From: Heyndrickxia sp050281185
GTDB lineage: Bacteria; Bacillota; Bacilli; Bacillales; Bacillaceae_C
NCBI RefSeq assembly: GCF_050281185.1
Contig: NZ_JBNNWS010000001.1
Coordinates: forward strand, 62,001 to 126,000
Length of the DNA: 64,000 bases
Reading direction: 5' to 3'
The position numbers were made by a program, and so were the translations under genes. Below are positions 16,296 to 25,768 of the stretch, piece by piece. Positions within the stretch are counted from its first letter, which is position 1, and every line of letters begins with the position of its first letter. The notes beneath the pieces are model-generated. The model had not been told where the DNA came from and did no database searches. It saw only the letters and a list, made by a program, of their open reading frames with translations.

Positions 16296-18452
16296 TTATT
16301 GAGAAAGGAGTTGGTTGTTTTTATTAATATCGGTGGATTTTAATTTCAAAGTAGCATTGGTGAGGATATTGTCTTCGACGTCATACGGCGGGGCGCCTTT
16401 TCCACCATTTATTGTATCAATCCCTACTCTTTTAACTTTAGCAGTTATTCTATTTCCTTTTATCGTTGCACCGAAAACGTTGGTTGGATTGTTTTGCCAT
16501 GAATCTCGTCCAATCTGGATGATTGCGTGATCTACTTTTACTTTTGTAACATCGTTAATCGTATTGTTTAGTACATTAATGTTTTTTGCTTGTAACGCTA
16601 CTATAATTGGATTGGTTTCATCTTTGTCAAAATTAAAAGTAGAATTTTGAATGGTAGCTTCTGTTTTTAAGTCATACGTGTAGAATGTTGTATTTTTAAA
16701 TGAGCAGTTATTTAATACGATTTTCCCTGGACTATCTAATTCGAATATTCCATTATTTGTTGTACAATTACTATAGACACCTAATGGCAAACTCATTTCA
16801 GGTGAATTAATAAAGTCAACATGATCATATACATTATTAACATTGCCTTCACCACTTAGATCATTATTTCCTTTTAATGTAATGTTTGTTAACTGTATTG
16901 GTTCTCCGTAAACCTCTATGCCGCCTTTAGTTGTTGACCCAGTGGAAGATTGAAGCACAATATTGGAAACTTTAATTCCATCTCTATCTGTTTGAGTAAA
17001 TCCTATTCTAGAATTGGTTCCTTCAATACCGTCGACAATATTATTTGTTCCTCCATCAAAGCTTGCTGAGCTGGAGACTAGTTTATTGTTAAGAAACTTG
17101 GTGTTGTTCCATGTGACAAAATTTGTGTGATCAAATGTGTTGTTCGTTACAGTCGCACCATCATACGATGGATTAATGGAGAAACCGACACTACTCTCTC
17201 CATTTGGTCCAAAATAATTTTCCTCTACATTTGCATTTCCACCATATGAAAAAACCATATGAATGATATTATTATTAAATTGATTTCCTTTAATTAGGGT
17301 GTTAATAGCTGGGTAAAATCCAGGTTCTATATCTATTCCGCTTTGAGGGGCAGTGCCATTAGTATCGTGTATTGTATTATTGATAATTTGTATAACGTCA
17401 GATGCACCTACCGTAATGCCTTGACGTCGATTAAATCCAATATCACAATTTTTGATCGTCATATTTTCGGTAACAGCGACCGTCATCCGATTTACTTGGA
17501 CACCTTTTGTAGAGTTAGAATTAAAGACAACTCTGAAATAGTCGGCATCATTTGGAATGTGAGAATACCCCCATGTGGAGTTAAAATGTTGATCTTTATC
17601 AGCTTTTATAAAGCTACCGTCTTTGCGATAATAGAAGAGATCATAATATCCTTCAACCCCCTCTGGCAGCCACATCATCAAATTTCTATAATGATCATTT
17701 TTATATATTGGATTACTGAAATTCTCTACCTTATAATTGTTAGAGCGAATTTTTCCTTTTTGCGATATTGGGGCTCCGTTATCGTCTATTCCACCTAATT
17801 CGAGATCTTTTGCAGTAATATATTGGCCATATATTGTCGTTCCATCCATTATAATTCCGTCACCCGTAAATTTTTCAATTTTTACTCCGTCAATGACAAT
17901 GTTTTTCGGTCCTTCTGTTCTTATTCCATACCCCCATTCATGTGTCCCATCTGTATCAGGCCCTTTTTGGGAATAGTCATGAGTATCTCTATCTCCACTA
18001 AGAGTTCCTCCTGTAATAGTTATATTTTCCACATCTGGACCGAGATAAATAGTAGAATATATCTCAAATCCATTTGTTTCTTTTTTTATTTCAGTATTGT
18101 CACTTAATAACAGCGTCATATTACTTACCAGATTAATTCTTGCATCTGGGTCGTCTTCTTGAGTTCCTTTAGCGATGAGATAAGTTCCATCTGGAATCTT
18201 AACTGTATTAAAGCCATTATCTATTGCCCATTTAATTGCGGAATTGATTCCTTTAGTCGTTTGAATCCCATTAGTTCCATTATTGTAAACTCTCCATCTA
18301 CTTAGTTCTAGTTCATAGATAGGGTTATTTGTTACATTTTTTCCCATTTGTCCTTGAGAATTGACACTTGGTTTAGGTCCTCTATTATCCATTGTTAAAT
18401 ACCCCACTAGCGATACTATTATAACTACTGATAGAATGATCCATTTTTTCAT
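16296..18452 (-). CDS. Membrane-anchored right-handed beta-helix protein, 718 aa
   Basis: An N-terminal hydrophobic segment (WIILSVVIIVSLVGYL) acts as signal or anchor. The sequence then begins like a pectate-lyase-3 domain (GINSAIKWAIDNGFNTVKIP, at about 65). Most of the protein is short beta-strand repeats of the parallel beta-helix type, rich in NNT, NIT and GN turns. A jelly-roll-like insert with several Trp and Tyr residues lies around 250-330. Such proteins often bind or cleave polysaccharides; no catalytic residues could be fixed. The start is ATG at 18452, with AGAAGGAAA upstream. It is probably surface-exposed and monocistronic. Confidence 0.8.
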   Translation of the reverse strand: MKKWIILSVVIIVSLVGYLTMDNRGPKPSVNSQGQMGKNVTNNPIYELELSRWRVYNNGTNGIQTTKGINSAIKWAIDNGFNTVKIPDGTYLIAKGTQEDDPDARINLVSNMTLLLSDNTEIKKETNGFEIYSTIYLGPDVENITITGGTLSGDRDTHDYSQKGPDTDGTHEWGYGIRTEGPKNIVIDGVKIEKFTGDGIIMDGTTIYGQYITAKDLELGGIDDNGAPISQKGKIRSNNYKVENFSNPIYKNDHYRNLMMWLPEGVEGYYDLFYYRKDGSFIKADKDQHFNSTWGYSHIPNDADYFRVVFNSNSTKGVQVNRMTVAVTENMTIKNCDIGFNRRQGITVGASDVIQIINNTIHDTNGTAPQSGIDIEPGFYPAINTLIKGNQFNNNIIHMVFSYGGNANVEENYFGPNGESSVGFSINPSYDGATVTNNTFDHTNFVTWNNTKFLNNKLVSSSASFDGGTNNIVDGIEGTNSRIGFTQTDRDGIKVSNIVLQSSTGSTTKGGIEVYGEPIQLTNITLKGNNDLSGEGNVNNVYDHVDFINSPEMSLPLGVYSNCTTNNGIFELDSPGKIVLNNCSFKNTTFYTYDLKTEATIQNSTFNFDKDETNPIIVALQAKNINVLNNTINDVTKVKVDHAIIQIGRDSWQNNPTNVFGATIKGNRITAKVKRVGIDTINGGKGAPPYDVEDNILTNATLKLKSTDINKNNQLLSQ

Positions 18453-18710
18453 TTGAAATTTCCTTCTCAAGATTTATGACATATAATCCAAAGTTAGAAT
18501 CTATTTTCTCCCTGAGATTAAATAAATGACTGTCCCTCATCATTTTTGCCAACCTTTCTGAACTTTTTTATGAAAATATCCAAGCTAGACTTTTATAAAA
18601 ATTCATTTGGAGAAATATGATTTAATTTACTTTTTAATATATTCCCCTTACTCCTTTTATATGAAAAAACAAACGGACTTGCTTATGCATTAACACTAAT
18701 TTTACAAAAT

Positions 18711-18739
18711 GGGACACGGGGTCAGGTTTATTGTCCCGT
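18711..18739. repeat. GGGACA...TGTCCC dispersed repeat, copy 1
   Basis: GGGACACGGGGTCAG is followed by TTTATTGTCCCGT, an imperfect palindrome. Related copies are at 18989, 21369, 25082 and 47710. Confidence 0.6.
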
Positions 18740-18796
18740 CTATTAGTTTGATAGTTTATTGATTTGAATGAAAGTCATAAACAGATGGCCTAAAAA

Positions 18797-18829
18797 TAAA
18801 AAAGCCTTTTCTCCGTAAGAGATTAGGCT
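18797..18829 (-). terminator. Terminator for the Nudix operon
   Basis: Read leftward, AGCCTAATCTC pairs imperfectly with GAGAAAAGGCT and is followed by six T residues. Confidence 0.6.
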
Positions 18830-18984
18830 CAGTCGAATATCATATTGATTTATATTAGATTTATTTACTTTTTTATTCTCATTTTGAAAAAGAATATATC
18901 GATTCATACGTTAATTTTTGTTTTAAAGACTTATCATCTAAAAAAGAAGTGTGCAGTACTCTCCATTATATGTTATTCATAATT

Positions 18985-19452
18985 TCACTGGGACAAGGGA
19001 CCTGACCCTTCGTCCCAAAATTTCATAAAAAAATCCTTTGTTTCGTTATGAGTAAGCACGTTCAAAACATTTTCTTTTTTTATGAATTGAATATTGTTTA
19101 TTTCATTATCTATTGGTTTAAGGTCCGTCAAATCTCCTAAATATTCAAGGTGAAACATTGTTGTTTCTTGTCCTTGGTATCCAATTTTTTGTTGCAAATG
19201 TAATGGAAAATTGAAGTGTATTTTTTCATGGAATTGTTTGATAAATTTGTAGTTTGTTGAACCAGTTTCTTCCTTAAGTTCCCTTAATACAGTTTGCTTT
19301 AAATCAGCTTCATCTTTTTTTACTCCACCTTTAATAAAATCCCATTCCCCTTGAATATCTTCTTTTCCTACATCTGTGTTTATTTTAACTTTATGAACAA
19401 TTAAAAACTTATCATTATAGGTCACAATAGCACCTACAGCTCTTCTAATCAT
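18985..19452 (-). CDS. Nudix hydrolase, 155 aa
   Basis: The Nudix box is at about residues 42-64, with the metal-binding core RELKEETG intact. The first box glutamate is offset: the position holds Ala, with Glu one residue earlier. The substrate is presumably a nucleoside diphosphate derivative but is not known. The last residues (EGSGPLSQ and the stop) are encoded by a GGGACA dispersed repeat, so the native C-terminus may have been replaced. The ATG overlaps the upstream phosphatase gene by 8 bp, indicating coupling. Confidence 0.88.
   Translation of the reverse strand: MIRRAVGAIVTYNDKFLIVHKVKINTDVGKEDIQGEWDFIKGGVKKDEADLKQTVLRELKEETGSTNYKFIKQFHEKIHFNFPLHLQQKIGYQGQETTMFHLEYLGDLTDLKPIDNEINNIQFIKKENVLNVLTHNETKDFFMKFWDEGSGPLSQ
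18989..19017. repeat. GGGACA...TGTCCC dispersed repeat, copy 2, inside the Nudix 3' end
   Basis: TGGGACAAGGGACCTGACCC followed by TTCGTCCCA. It supplies the final codons of the Nudix gene. Confidence 0.65.
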
Positions 19453-20089
19453 TAGTAATGACCTTCTCCTTCTGAATAACAGCTTTCCTATGGGAAATAT
19501 CTCCTTCTAAAACAATCCTGTTTCCATTGCCACTCATTTCAATAACAGTAAGACTGGTATCATGAATAAATGGAGGATCCCATAATTTTTCAAGTGGAGT
19601 ATTTTTGAAGAGAGCCAATATCATTTTTATTACAACTGAATGGGTTACAATTAGAATATTTCCAGAGGTGTTTTGTTCCTTAATAGTATCTATAGCTTTT
19701 AAAACTCTAATCTGCAAATCTATAAAGTTTTCACCATTGTCCGAATGGTATAAATGTGGGGCATTCCAAAATAGATGATACTCATTTGGATAATGATCAA
19801 TAATATATGATTTTGTTTTTCCTTCCCATTCTCCCATATTAATCTCTTTAAGTTTTTCGTCATATACAATAGGAATATTTTTGATACCACGAATTAATTC
19901 AGCTGTCACACGCGTTCTTTTACTGGGGCTCGAATAAATTGCCTTAAACTTCACCTCTTTTAGCCTTCCTCCTAATGATACCGCATTCCCAATACCATTC
20001 TCAGTTAATTCCGAGTCTCCCCAGCCTTGCATTCTATTTTGTATATTCCACTCTGTTTCCCCATGTCTTGTTATATAGAGAGTGAGCAT
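19445..20089 (-). CDS. Histidine phosphatase (phosphoglycerate-mutase-like), 214 aa
   Basis: The RHGETEWN motif at residues 8-15 carries the phospho-accepting histidine, and VTHSVVIKMIL at about 150 carries the second catalytic histidine. Length and motifs fit the cofactor-dependent PGM/PhoE branch of small phosphatases. The start is ATG at 20089, with AAAGGAG upstream; the longer frame lacks a ribosome site. It is in an operon with the Nudix gene, which overlaps its 3' end. Together they suggest turnover of a phosphorylated metabolite. Confidence 0.88.
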   Translation of the reverse strand: MLTLYITRHGETEWNIQNRMQGWGDSELTENGIGNAVSLGGRLKEVKFKAIYSSPSKRTRVTAELIRGIKNIPIVYDEKLKEINMGEWEGKTKSYIIDHYPNEYHLFWNAPHLYHSDNGENFIDLQIRVLKAIDTIKEQNTSGNILIVTHSVVIKMILALFKNTPLEKLWDPPFIHDTSLTVIEMSGNGNRIVLEGDISHRKAVIQKEKVITND

Positions 20090-20258
20090 TTTCAAAGACT
20101 CCTTTCTCTTCAAAACAACTTCTAGTATTTCGTCATTTGAAATCTTATAGTCCATTAGGATTTTTGCTTTCGACCCTTTTAAATTTTAATGTTTTAAGAA
20201 TAGATAAATAATAGGAAACATAACTTTTAGTAGTTTCCTAATAGTTAATCAAAAATAG

Positions 20259-21041
20259 TTAAAACTGTACACTAAATCCATTAAATTTATGGATTCCTGT
20301 ACCGAATTTTGTAAGTTCTTTTTCTCTCAAGAACTTATCTGCAATTTTCACTTCTTCTAAAATTTTTGGCTTAATCCCCAATGTATTATGCGAGCCGTAA
20401 ACCATTGAAACATTTGGTATCTCTGATATTTTCTCCAATGAATTAACTAAATCAACAGGATTGGTTGAAGGATAGAATGCATAAATAGGGGTTTCATCAT
20501 AAAGCAAATCACCCGTAAATAAATAACCATTTGTTTCATCAAAAGTGGATATATGACCAGGAGAATGTCCTGGAGTATGAAAAATAATTAATCTTCTGTT
20601 CCCCAATTCAAATATATCCCCATCATTTAATAAGCCTGTGGGTTCACCTTGAAAGGGTTTGAATGTACTGGGATTAAACGTTTCTGGTGTTGGAAATGTT
20701 ATATCTCTACTAATATCTTTTCTTATTTGTTCGATTGATAAGCCTTTAATTCCATTTACTAACCAATCTTTATCTCCCTCATGGACATATATTCTTTCGA
20801 ATTCTCCATGACTTCCGATATGGTCAGTGTGGACATGGGTAGTGAAAACATCAATCGGTAAAGTAGTCAATTGGTCCGTAATTCTCTTTATTTTGTCAAT
20901 TCCAAGACCTGTATCAATTAAAACTGCTTTTTCTTCACCCAATAATAAAAATGAATGTACTTTTTCCCAATGACCGTATTCACTAATTGCAAATGTTTTC
21001 TTATCAATCGTTTGTACTGTAAACCATAAATCCTTAATCAT
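20259..21041 (-). CDS. Metallo-beta-lactamase-fold hydrolase, 260 aa
   Basis: The zinc-binding motif THVHTDHIGSH is at about residues 67-77, FHTPGHSPGH at about 139, and the bridging aspartate in YLFTGDLLYD at about 164. This is the glyoxalase II-like branch of the superfamily. The substrate is unknown. GGAGG lies 5 nt before the ATG. It lies upstream of the phosphatase/Nudix pair in the same direction but is separated by about 170 nt, so it may be independent. Confidence 0.88.
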   Translation of the reverse strand: MIKDLWFTVQTIDKKTFAISEYGHWEKVHSFLLLGEEKAVLIDTGLGIDKIKRITDQLTTLPIDVFTTHVHTDHIGSHGEFERIYVHEGDKDWLVNGIKGLSIEQIRKDISRDITFPTPETFNPSTFKPFQGEPTGLLNDGDIFELGNRRLIIFHTPGHSPGHISTFDETNGYLFTGDLLYDETPIYAFYPSTNPVDLVNSLEKISEIPNVSMVYGSHNTLGIKPKILEEVKIADKFLREKELTKFGTGIHKFNGFSVQF

Positions 21042-21593
21042 AAAAAGCCTCCAAAATTTTACTTTGCTTTACTGCTACTTCAAAATAACCAAATTTCCTT
21101 TGCTAATAAGTATTACACATTGAATTTTGATAGTCGCAAACTGTTATAGGCGTCTGTAATTTCAAATACAAATGATGTTAATAGAAATTCTTTAATATGT
21201 TGTATAGTGCTTTCATTATTACGACAGCAGGTAATTTATCCCCACTACTGTCAATTTAAGAAGTAGATATTTTATTAGGGATTTTTTAAAAAATAATCCA
21301 CTTTTCCCCAACTCGATAAACTATTTTCATAAATAAGTATTCTTTTCTAAGTGAGATAAATCCTTCAAGGGACAAGGGGTCTGGTCCATTGTCCCACCCC
21401 GTTGTCGAAAGAGATTGTTGAGAACTATTAATTTCTACCGCTATAAAAAATCTTTTCCTAAAAGATAAAATAATAGGTCAGAGGAGCTCCATTTCACTTT
21501 TTAATGCAAATATAGAGTGTATGTATTTCCAATTTATTGTATAATTAAAGAAAATATTTTAAATGTTTTAAATACTCAAAAGGAGGGCTATGT
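21042..21593. other. Intergenic region, no gene seen
   Basis: Divergent spacer between the MBL gene and a small membrane-protein gene. The only feature found is the GGGACA repeat at 21369-21395. Confidence 0.5.
21369..21395. repeat. GGGACA...TGTCCC dispersed repeat, copy 3
   Basis: GGGACAAGGGGTCTGGTCC followed by ATTGTCCC. Close relative of copies 1 and 2. Confidence 0.65.
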
Positions 21594-21923
21594 ATGAATA
21601 AAATTGCTCTTTATATTTTACCGGCAATAATAATTTTAATTGTTGGATATGTATCTTTTACGGATGTTTTATTTCAACAAACAGACCATAAATATTTCTT
21701 TATTTCACTATTAATTATTTATCCAGCTATATTTCTTATCCATGGTGTAATTACTGCAATTTTAAAAGGAAATATTTATATATCGTTAGGTATTTCTACT
21801 CTAGGGTTTTTAATTACCATTCTAATATGGGCGAACAGTAGCGCAATTGGTTATATTTTGGTTTATCTTCTATTGGGATTTTTGGGTTACGGGGCAGTAC
21901 TCTTCTTTCAAAAAGGAAAATAG
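21594..21923 (+). CDS. Small integral membrane protein, 109 aa
   Basis: Four hydrophobic segments cover almost the entire length (starting LYILPAIIILIVGYVSF). There is no recognised family motif. AGGAGGGC lies 6-7 nt before the ATG. A long hairpin follows the stop. It is probably a single gene of unknown function. Confidence 0.7.
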   Translation: MNKIALYILPAIIILIVGYVSFTDVLFQQTDHKYFFISLLIIYPAIFLIHGVITAILKGNIYISLGISTLGFLITILIWANSSAIGYILVYLLLGFLGYGAVLFFQKGK

Positions 21924-21969
21924 CCAATACGATACAGAGCACAATTTGTTGCTCTGTTTCATATTGGCT
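21922..21969 (+). terminator. Long hairpin after the small membrane protein
   Basis: Outer arms AGCCAATA/TATTGGCT and inner arms CAGAGCA/TGCTCTG form one extended stem beginning at the stop codon. There is no strong T-run, so termination is probable rather than certain. Confidence 0.6.
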
Positions 21970-22034
21970 AAGTTTAGTTTATTTCCTCGAAGATTCTTTA
22001 TCAAAAAATCTCTCTTTAAATAGGACATGGGACC

Positions 22035-22551
22035 TTAAACCTGCTCACTTATTACAAGCCTTAGTTTCTCAGTTTCTAAATCTACTTTTCGAATTATGCT
22101 GTCAATCACATCTATTAATGAATGAAGAGCATCCTGTACGAACCCATCCTCAAATTGGTGTAAAGGTTCTGGTAGTTCATCCTCGTCTAAAATAAAGTAA
22201 TCACCATTAGGAAACACCAAAATATCAATAATTAAATCTTCAAAGGATACCATCTGATTTGTTACAGTTGTATGCCTAACGATATTAAAATACGATCCTA
22301 AATAATTCCCTCTACTATCTATCCAATAATATGCAAATGTATAACTTCCTTTTGGGATAGTTAATTCCTTTTGGGATAGTTAATTCCTTTTGTCCAGCTA
22401 TCATTGTAAATGATTCTTCTATTTTATGTAAAAGCATGATCTTATGATGTTCAATTTTTAGAAGTCTACAATGATGGTCTACAGCGGTAGAATCATAGCG
22501 TATTTTTCTTTCTATGATGCTCTTATCTTTATGCATCATCATATTTAACAT
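22035..22551 (-). pseudogene. DUF402 family gene broken by a 19-bp tandem duplication
   Basis: Two frames carry the halves of one DUF402 protein. The upstream half has RKIRYDSTAVDHHCRLLK and the downstream half has LIIDILVFPNGDYFILDEDE. Between them CCTTTTGGGATAGTTAATT is present twice in tandem (22348-22366 and 22367-22385). Removing one copy restores a single frame of about 170 residues through IPKGSYTFAYYWIDSRG. DUF402 proteins include nucleoside tri/diphosphatases. GGAAGG lies 11 nt before the ATG at 22551. The duplication could be a recent or reversible slippage event. Confidence 0.85.
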
Positions 22552-22830
22552 ACTAATAGCCACCTTCCAACATACACTCTTAAACGAACTAGGAATTTGG
22601 TTTTTAAGATGTAAGTAATAATAAATCTACTATATTACATCTATTATTCTATCAAATAATTATAAATGGAGGATGAGTGACCAAGTCCTCGAAGGATCAC
22701 TCTATAGAAAAAGCAATACTATGTCCCAATAATGTTATAAGATTGTCACAACCAGTTTTCCCAATTTAAAGGTAATAGGAGTACACTAGAAGTGTAGAAT
22801 CAAATATTTAATAAACTGGAGATGACCATA

Positions 22831-23877
22831 ATGAAAGCATTGAGATGGCATAATGTTAAAGATCTACGTTTAGAAAATATTGAAGAACCAAGTGCACTAA
22901 AAGGCAAAGTAAAATTAAAAGTTGAATGGTGCGGGATTTGCGGTAGTGATTTACACGAATATACTGCTGGCCCTATCTTTATTCCTACTGAAACACATCC
23001 ATTAAGTGGTGATAAAGCTCCAATCGTTATGGGACATGAATTTTCTGGACAAGTTGTTGAAATAGGTGAAGGGGTTACAACTGTTCAAGTTGGTGATCGT
23101 GTAACTGTTGAACCAATCTATGCATGTGGTGAATGTGAAGCATGTAAACAAGGAAAATATAATCTTTGCGATAAAATGGGATTCTATGGCCTATCTGGAG
23201 GCGGCGGTGGATTTTCCGAGTACGCAGCCGTACCTGTAGAAATGATTCATAAATTACCTGAAACTGTATCATTTGAACAAGGCGCACTTGTTGAACCATC
23301 TGCCGTTGCTCTTCATGCGGTTCGTCAAAGTAAGTTGAAAGTCGGCGACAAAGCAGCTGTTTTCGGAACTGGTCCAATCGGCTTACTTGTTATTGAAGCA
23401 TTAAAAGCATCTGGTGCATCAGAAATCTATGCTGTTGAATTATCTGAAATTCGTCAACAAAAAGCAGAAGAACTCGGTGCGATCGTTATCGATCCTAAAA
23501 AATATGATGCGGTTGAAGAAATTTATAAACGGACAAATGGCGGTGTCGATGTAGCCTATGAAGTAACTGGTGTCCCACCTGTCTTGAAGCAAGCAATTCA
23601 CTCAACAAAAATTAATGGCGAAACAATGGTTGTTAGTATCTTTGAAAAAGAAGCACCAATCCACCCTCATGATATCGTTATGAAAGAACGTACATTAACT
23701 GGTATTATTGGCTATCGTGATGTATTCCCTGCAGTAATCAGTTTAATGGCTCAAGGATATTTCCCAGCCGATAAACTAGTGACAAAACGAATTAAACTCG
23801 ATGATGTCATAGATGAAGGCTTTGAAGGCTTACTAAGAGAAAGAGACCAAGTGAAAATCTTAGTAAAAGCTGAATAA
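22831..23877 (+). CDS. bdhA: (R,R)-2,3-butanediol / acetoin dehydrogenase, 348 aa
   Basis: Zinc-dependent medium-chain dehydrogenase. Catalytic zinc ligands lie in WCGICGSDLHEY and GHEFSGQV, and the structural zinc loop is CGECEACKQGKYNLC. The Rossmann motif is FGTGPIGLL. The HPLSGDKAPIVMGHE insert is characteristic of bacterial 2,3-butanediol dehydrogenases. It interconverts acetoin and butanediol with NAD(H). The ATG at 22831 is used, since TGGAG is then at good spacing; the ATG at 22822 is too close. Monocistronic with its own terminator. Confidence 0.9.
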   Translation: MKALRWHNVKDLRLENIEEPSALKGKVKLKVEWCGICGSDLHEYTAGPIFIPTETHPLSGDKAPIVMGHEFSGQVVEIGEGVTTVQVGDRVTVEPIYACGECEACKQGKYNLCDKMGFYGLSGGGGGFSEYAAVPVEMIHKLPETVSFEQGALVEPSAVALHAVRQSKLKVGDKAAVFGTGPIGLLVIEALKASGASEIYAVELSEIRQQKAEELGAIVIDPKKYDAVEEIYKRTNGGVDVAYEVTGVPPVLKQAIHSTKINGETMVVSIFEKEAPIHPHDIVMKERTLTGIIGYRDVFPAVISLMAQGYFPADKLVTKRIKLDDVIDEGFEGLLRERDQVKILVKAE

Positions 23878-23885
23878 ATAAATGA

Positions 23886-23919
23886 AAAAACCAGATTCCC
23901 GTCGAGAATCTGGTTTTTT
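23886..23919 (+). terminator. Terminator after bdhA
   Basis: AAAAAACCAGATTC pairs with GAATCTGGTTTTTT around CCGTCGA, 9 nt past the stop. Confidence 0.9.
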
Positions 23920-24065
23920 CGTAGAAACAGGGTTTATCGTCCCAATGCTAAGTTTAATATTTTTTGGTGAGAGTTATACAAAACCAGACATCATATATAA
24001 TTTATAGAACGATACAAAAAACTTTTTACATAAATCGAATATCTTAAAATTACTAGAATTAAACA

Positions 24066-24099
24066 CAAAAACTCGAAGTCAGCATAGACCGACTTCGAA
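24066..24099 (-). terminator. Terminator after the leftward SDR gene
   Basis: CGAAGTC pairs with GACTTCG. In the leftward direction it is followed by GAGTTTTTGTG. Confidence 0.75.
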
Positions 24100-24104
24100 T
24101 TTAA

Positions 24105-24830
24105 TTAAAATGGGTTAGTTGCCAAAAGACTTGCCGTTTTGACATAGACTCGTGGATTTAATTTTAATTGGGAAACGATAAATTCCGCAATATCTTCCGG
24201 TTGCATATATTTTTCATCATCGTTTTCAGCGATTAAATTGGTTTTCACAGCAAGCTCTGTAGCTACCGTGCTAGGAGTTAAGGCTGTTACCCGAATATTG
24301 TTTCTACGGACTTCTTGTGCTAATGATTCAGTTAAACCAATTACGCCAAACTTAGACGCACTATATGCACTAGATGTAGCAGCCCCGTTTAATCCATTAG
24401 TCGATGAAATATTAATAATATCTCCGCCACTTTTTTCAATTAATTGTGGAAGAACAGCACGTGTTACATAATATGTTCCCATTAAATTGACATCGATGAT
24501 TTCCTTCCACTCTTCTGGACTCATTTCTAAAAGAGTTGCAAATTTTCCAATTCCGGCATTATTAATCAGAATATCTGCTGTACCCAACTCGCTTGTCAAA
24601 TTTTCTATGGCTCGATCTATTTGTTCTAATGATGAAACATCAACTGTAGCATAAGCTACTTTAACTCCCAAACCTTCAACTTCACTTGCCACTTCCTTTA
24701 AAGACGCTTCTGTTCTTGCAAGCAACCCCACATTTACCCCTTCATTCGCTAATGCAGTCGCAATCGCTTTGCCAATTCCTCTTCCAGCACCCGTTATAAA
24801 CGCAACTTTTCCTTTTAATGATTGTTCCAA
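24105..24830 (-). CDS. Short-chain dehydrogenase (3-ketoacyl-ACP reductase-like), 241 aa
   Basis: The cofactor motif TGAGRGIG is at residues 11-18, NNAGIG at about 88, and the catalytic Ser/Tyr/Lys set in NISSTNGLNGA and YSASKFG. NADP preference is suggested by the basic residue in LLARTEASL. Length and spacing match FabG-like reductases, but this copy sits outside a fatty-acid operon and its substrate is unknown. The start TTG at 24830 has AAGGAG 9 nt upstream. It has its own terminator. Confidence 0.88.
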   Translation of the reverse strand: MEQSLKGKVAFITGAGRGIGKAIATALANEGVNVGLLARTEASLKEVASEVEGLGVKVAYATVDVSSLEQIDRAIENLTSELGTADILINNAGIGKFATLLEMSPEEWKEIIDVNLMGTYYVTRAVLPQLIEKSGGDIINISSTNGLNGAATSSAYSASKFGVIGLTESLAQEVRRNNIRVTALTPSTVATELAVKTNLIAENDDEKYMQPEDIAEFIVSQLKLNPRVYVKTASLLATNPF

Positions 24831-25081
24831 TATAAACAGCTCCTTTTCGTAAACTATCATTCCCTACTTTTTCATTATATTATTGCTGAAATCAACTTTT
24901 CTAAAATTATGCCTGCAATTTTTATCAAACGTGAAATTACATTAGTATAGTTTTTGATATTACTTTAACACAGTATTCACATAAAAAATAAATGAAGCCT
25001 ATAATAAATGTCGAGTTGATTTCAATGAATGAGAATGCTTTGCTTGTGATCAATAGACATTCTAGATTTTCAAATTACACT

Positions 25082-25102
25082 GGGACAAAGAATCTGATCC
25101 CA
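25082..25102. repeat. GGGACA dispersed repeat, partial copy 4
   Basis: GGGACAAAGAATCTGATCCC, just after the leftward TetR gene stop. Confidence 0.5.
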
Positions 25103-25115
25103 TGTATCACGCGTC

Positions 25116-25682
25116 TTATTTGTACATGAGACTGATCTGTTGTGCTAAATAGCTCGGACTATAAGGTGTTCCTTCTTGTAACCACCATGATAAGATACCA
25201 AGTGTTGAGGCAGCAATAGTCTCATTAGACACTTGGAACGATCTCCCTTTCATTTTTCGATCTTCTGCCCAAAAAATGACGATATCTAACAATATATCGA
25301 ACACTCTTTTGCGAAAATCCTTGTTCTCCAGCATAACATTGTAGAGCCCTCTATTTCGATAAAAATGATCTAGAAAAGAGATAAGTTGGTCCCGGGGTGA
25401 GGGGTATCCTTTTTCATTTGATGGATTATCCTCGGATGGAGGCTTTAAAGTATTATACAACTCGTCAAGAACTTCATCGATCATTTGCTGTATTAAATCA
25501 TCAATATCTTGATAGTGCAAGTAGAAAGTCGCACGGTTTAATTCAGCACGATCAGCAATTATTCGGACTGTTAAGTTGCTTTTATCATAATTTTCCTGGA
25601 TTAATGAAATGAGTGCGTCTTTAAACATTCTCGTTGTACGTTTAATTCGGGGATCCATCTTTTTCTTCCCGTTGTTAGACAT
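25116..25682 (-). CDS. TetR/AcrR-family transcriptional regulator, 188 aa
   Basis: The N-terminal helix-turn-helix is IIADRAELNRATFYLHYQD at about residues 42-60, the usual TetR pattern. The C-terminal ligand domain is less conserved. It is divergent from an MFS efflux gene, with an array of palindromic half-sites between them, so it probably represses that pump and itself. The start at 25682 is provisional; the ribosome site is weak, and an in-frame ATG eight codons later has GGGAAG before it. Confidence 0.88.
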   Translation of the reverse strand: MSNNGKKKMDPRIKRTTRMFKDALISLIQENYDKSNLTVRIIADRAELNRATFYLHYQDIDDLIQQMIDEVLDELYNTLKPPSEDNPSNEKGYPSPRDQLISFLDHFYRNRGLYNVMLENKDFRKRVFDILLDIVIFWAEDRKMKGRSFQVSNETIAASTLGILSWWLQEGTPYSPSYLAQQISLMYK

Positions 25683-25719
25683 CCTATCAACCCTTCATCT
25701 ATAATTTATAATTTTTACG

Positions 25720-25768
25720 ACACTTATTCATCAAAGTGTTAATTAGTAAACACTTCTCTTAAAAGTGT
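25720..25768. promoter_or_regulatory. Array of four ACACTT/AAGTGT half-sites (TetR operator)
   Basis: ACACTT at 25720-25725, AAGTGT at 25734-25739, ACACTT at 25750-25755 and AAGTGT at 25763-25768 alternate in orientation. The central pair reads AAGTGTT, 8 nt, AACACTT. It lies in the divergent region between the TetR and MFS genes. Confidence 0.65.

Larger units (their letters stand above)
18453..18984. other. Intergenic region with a repeat and a terminator
   Basis: No gene is supported. It contains the GGGACA-type repeat at 18711-18739 and a terminator for the leftward Nudix operon at 18797-18829. Confidence 0.6.

Noticed and set aside
17343..18107. Rightward frames within the beta-helix gene
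   Set aside because: They are antisense shadows of the leftward 718-aa gene, lacking ribosome sites.
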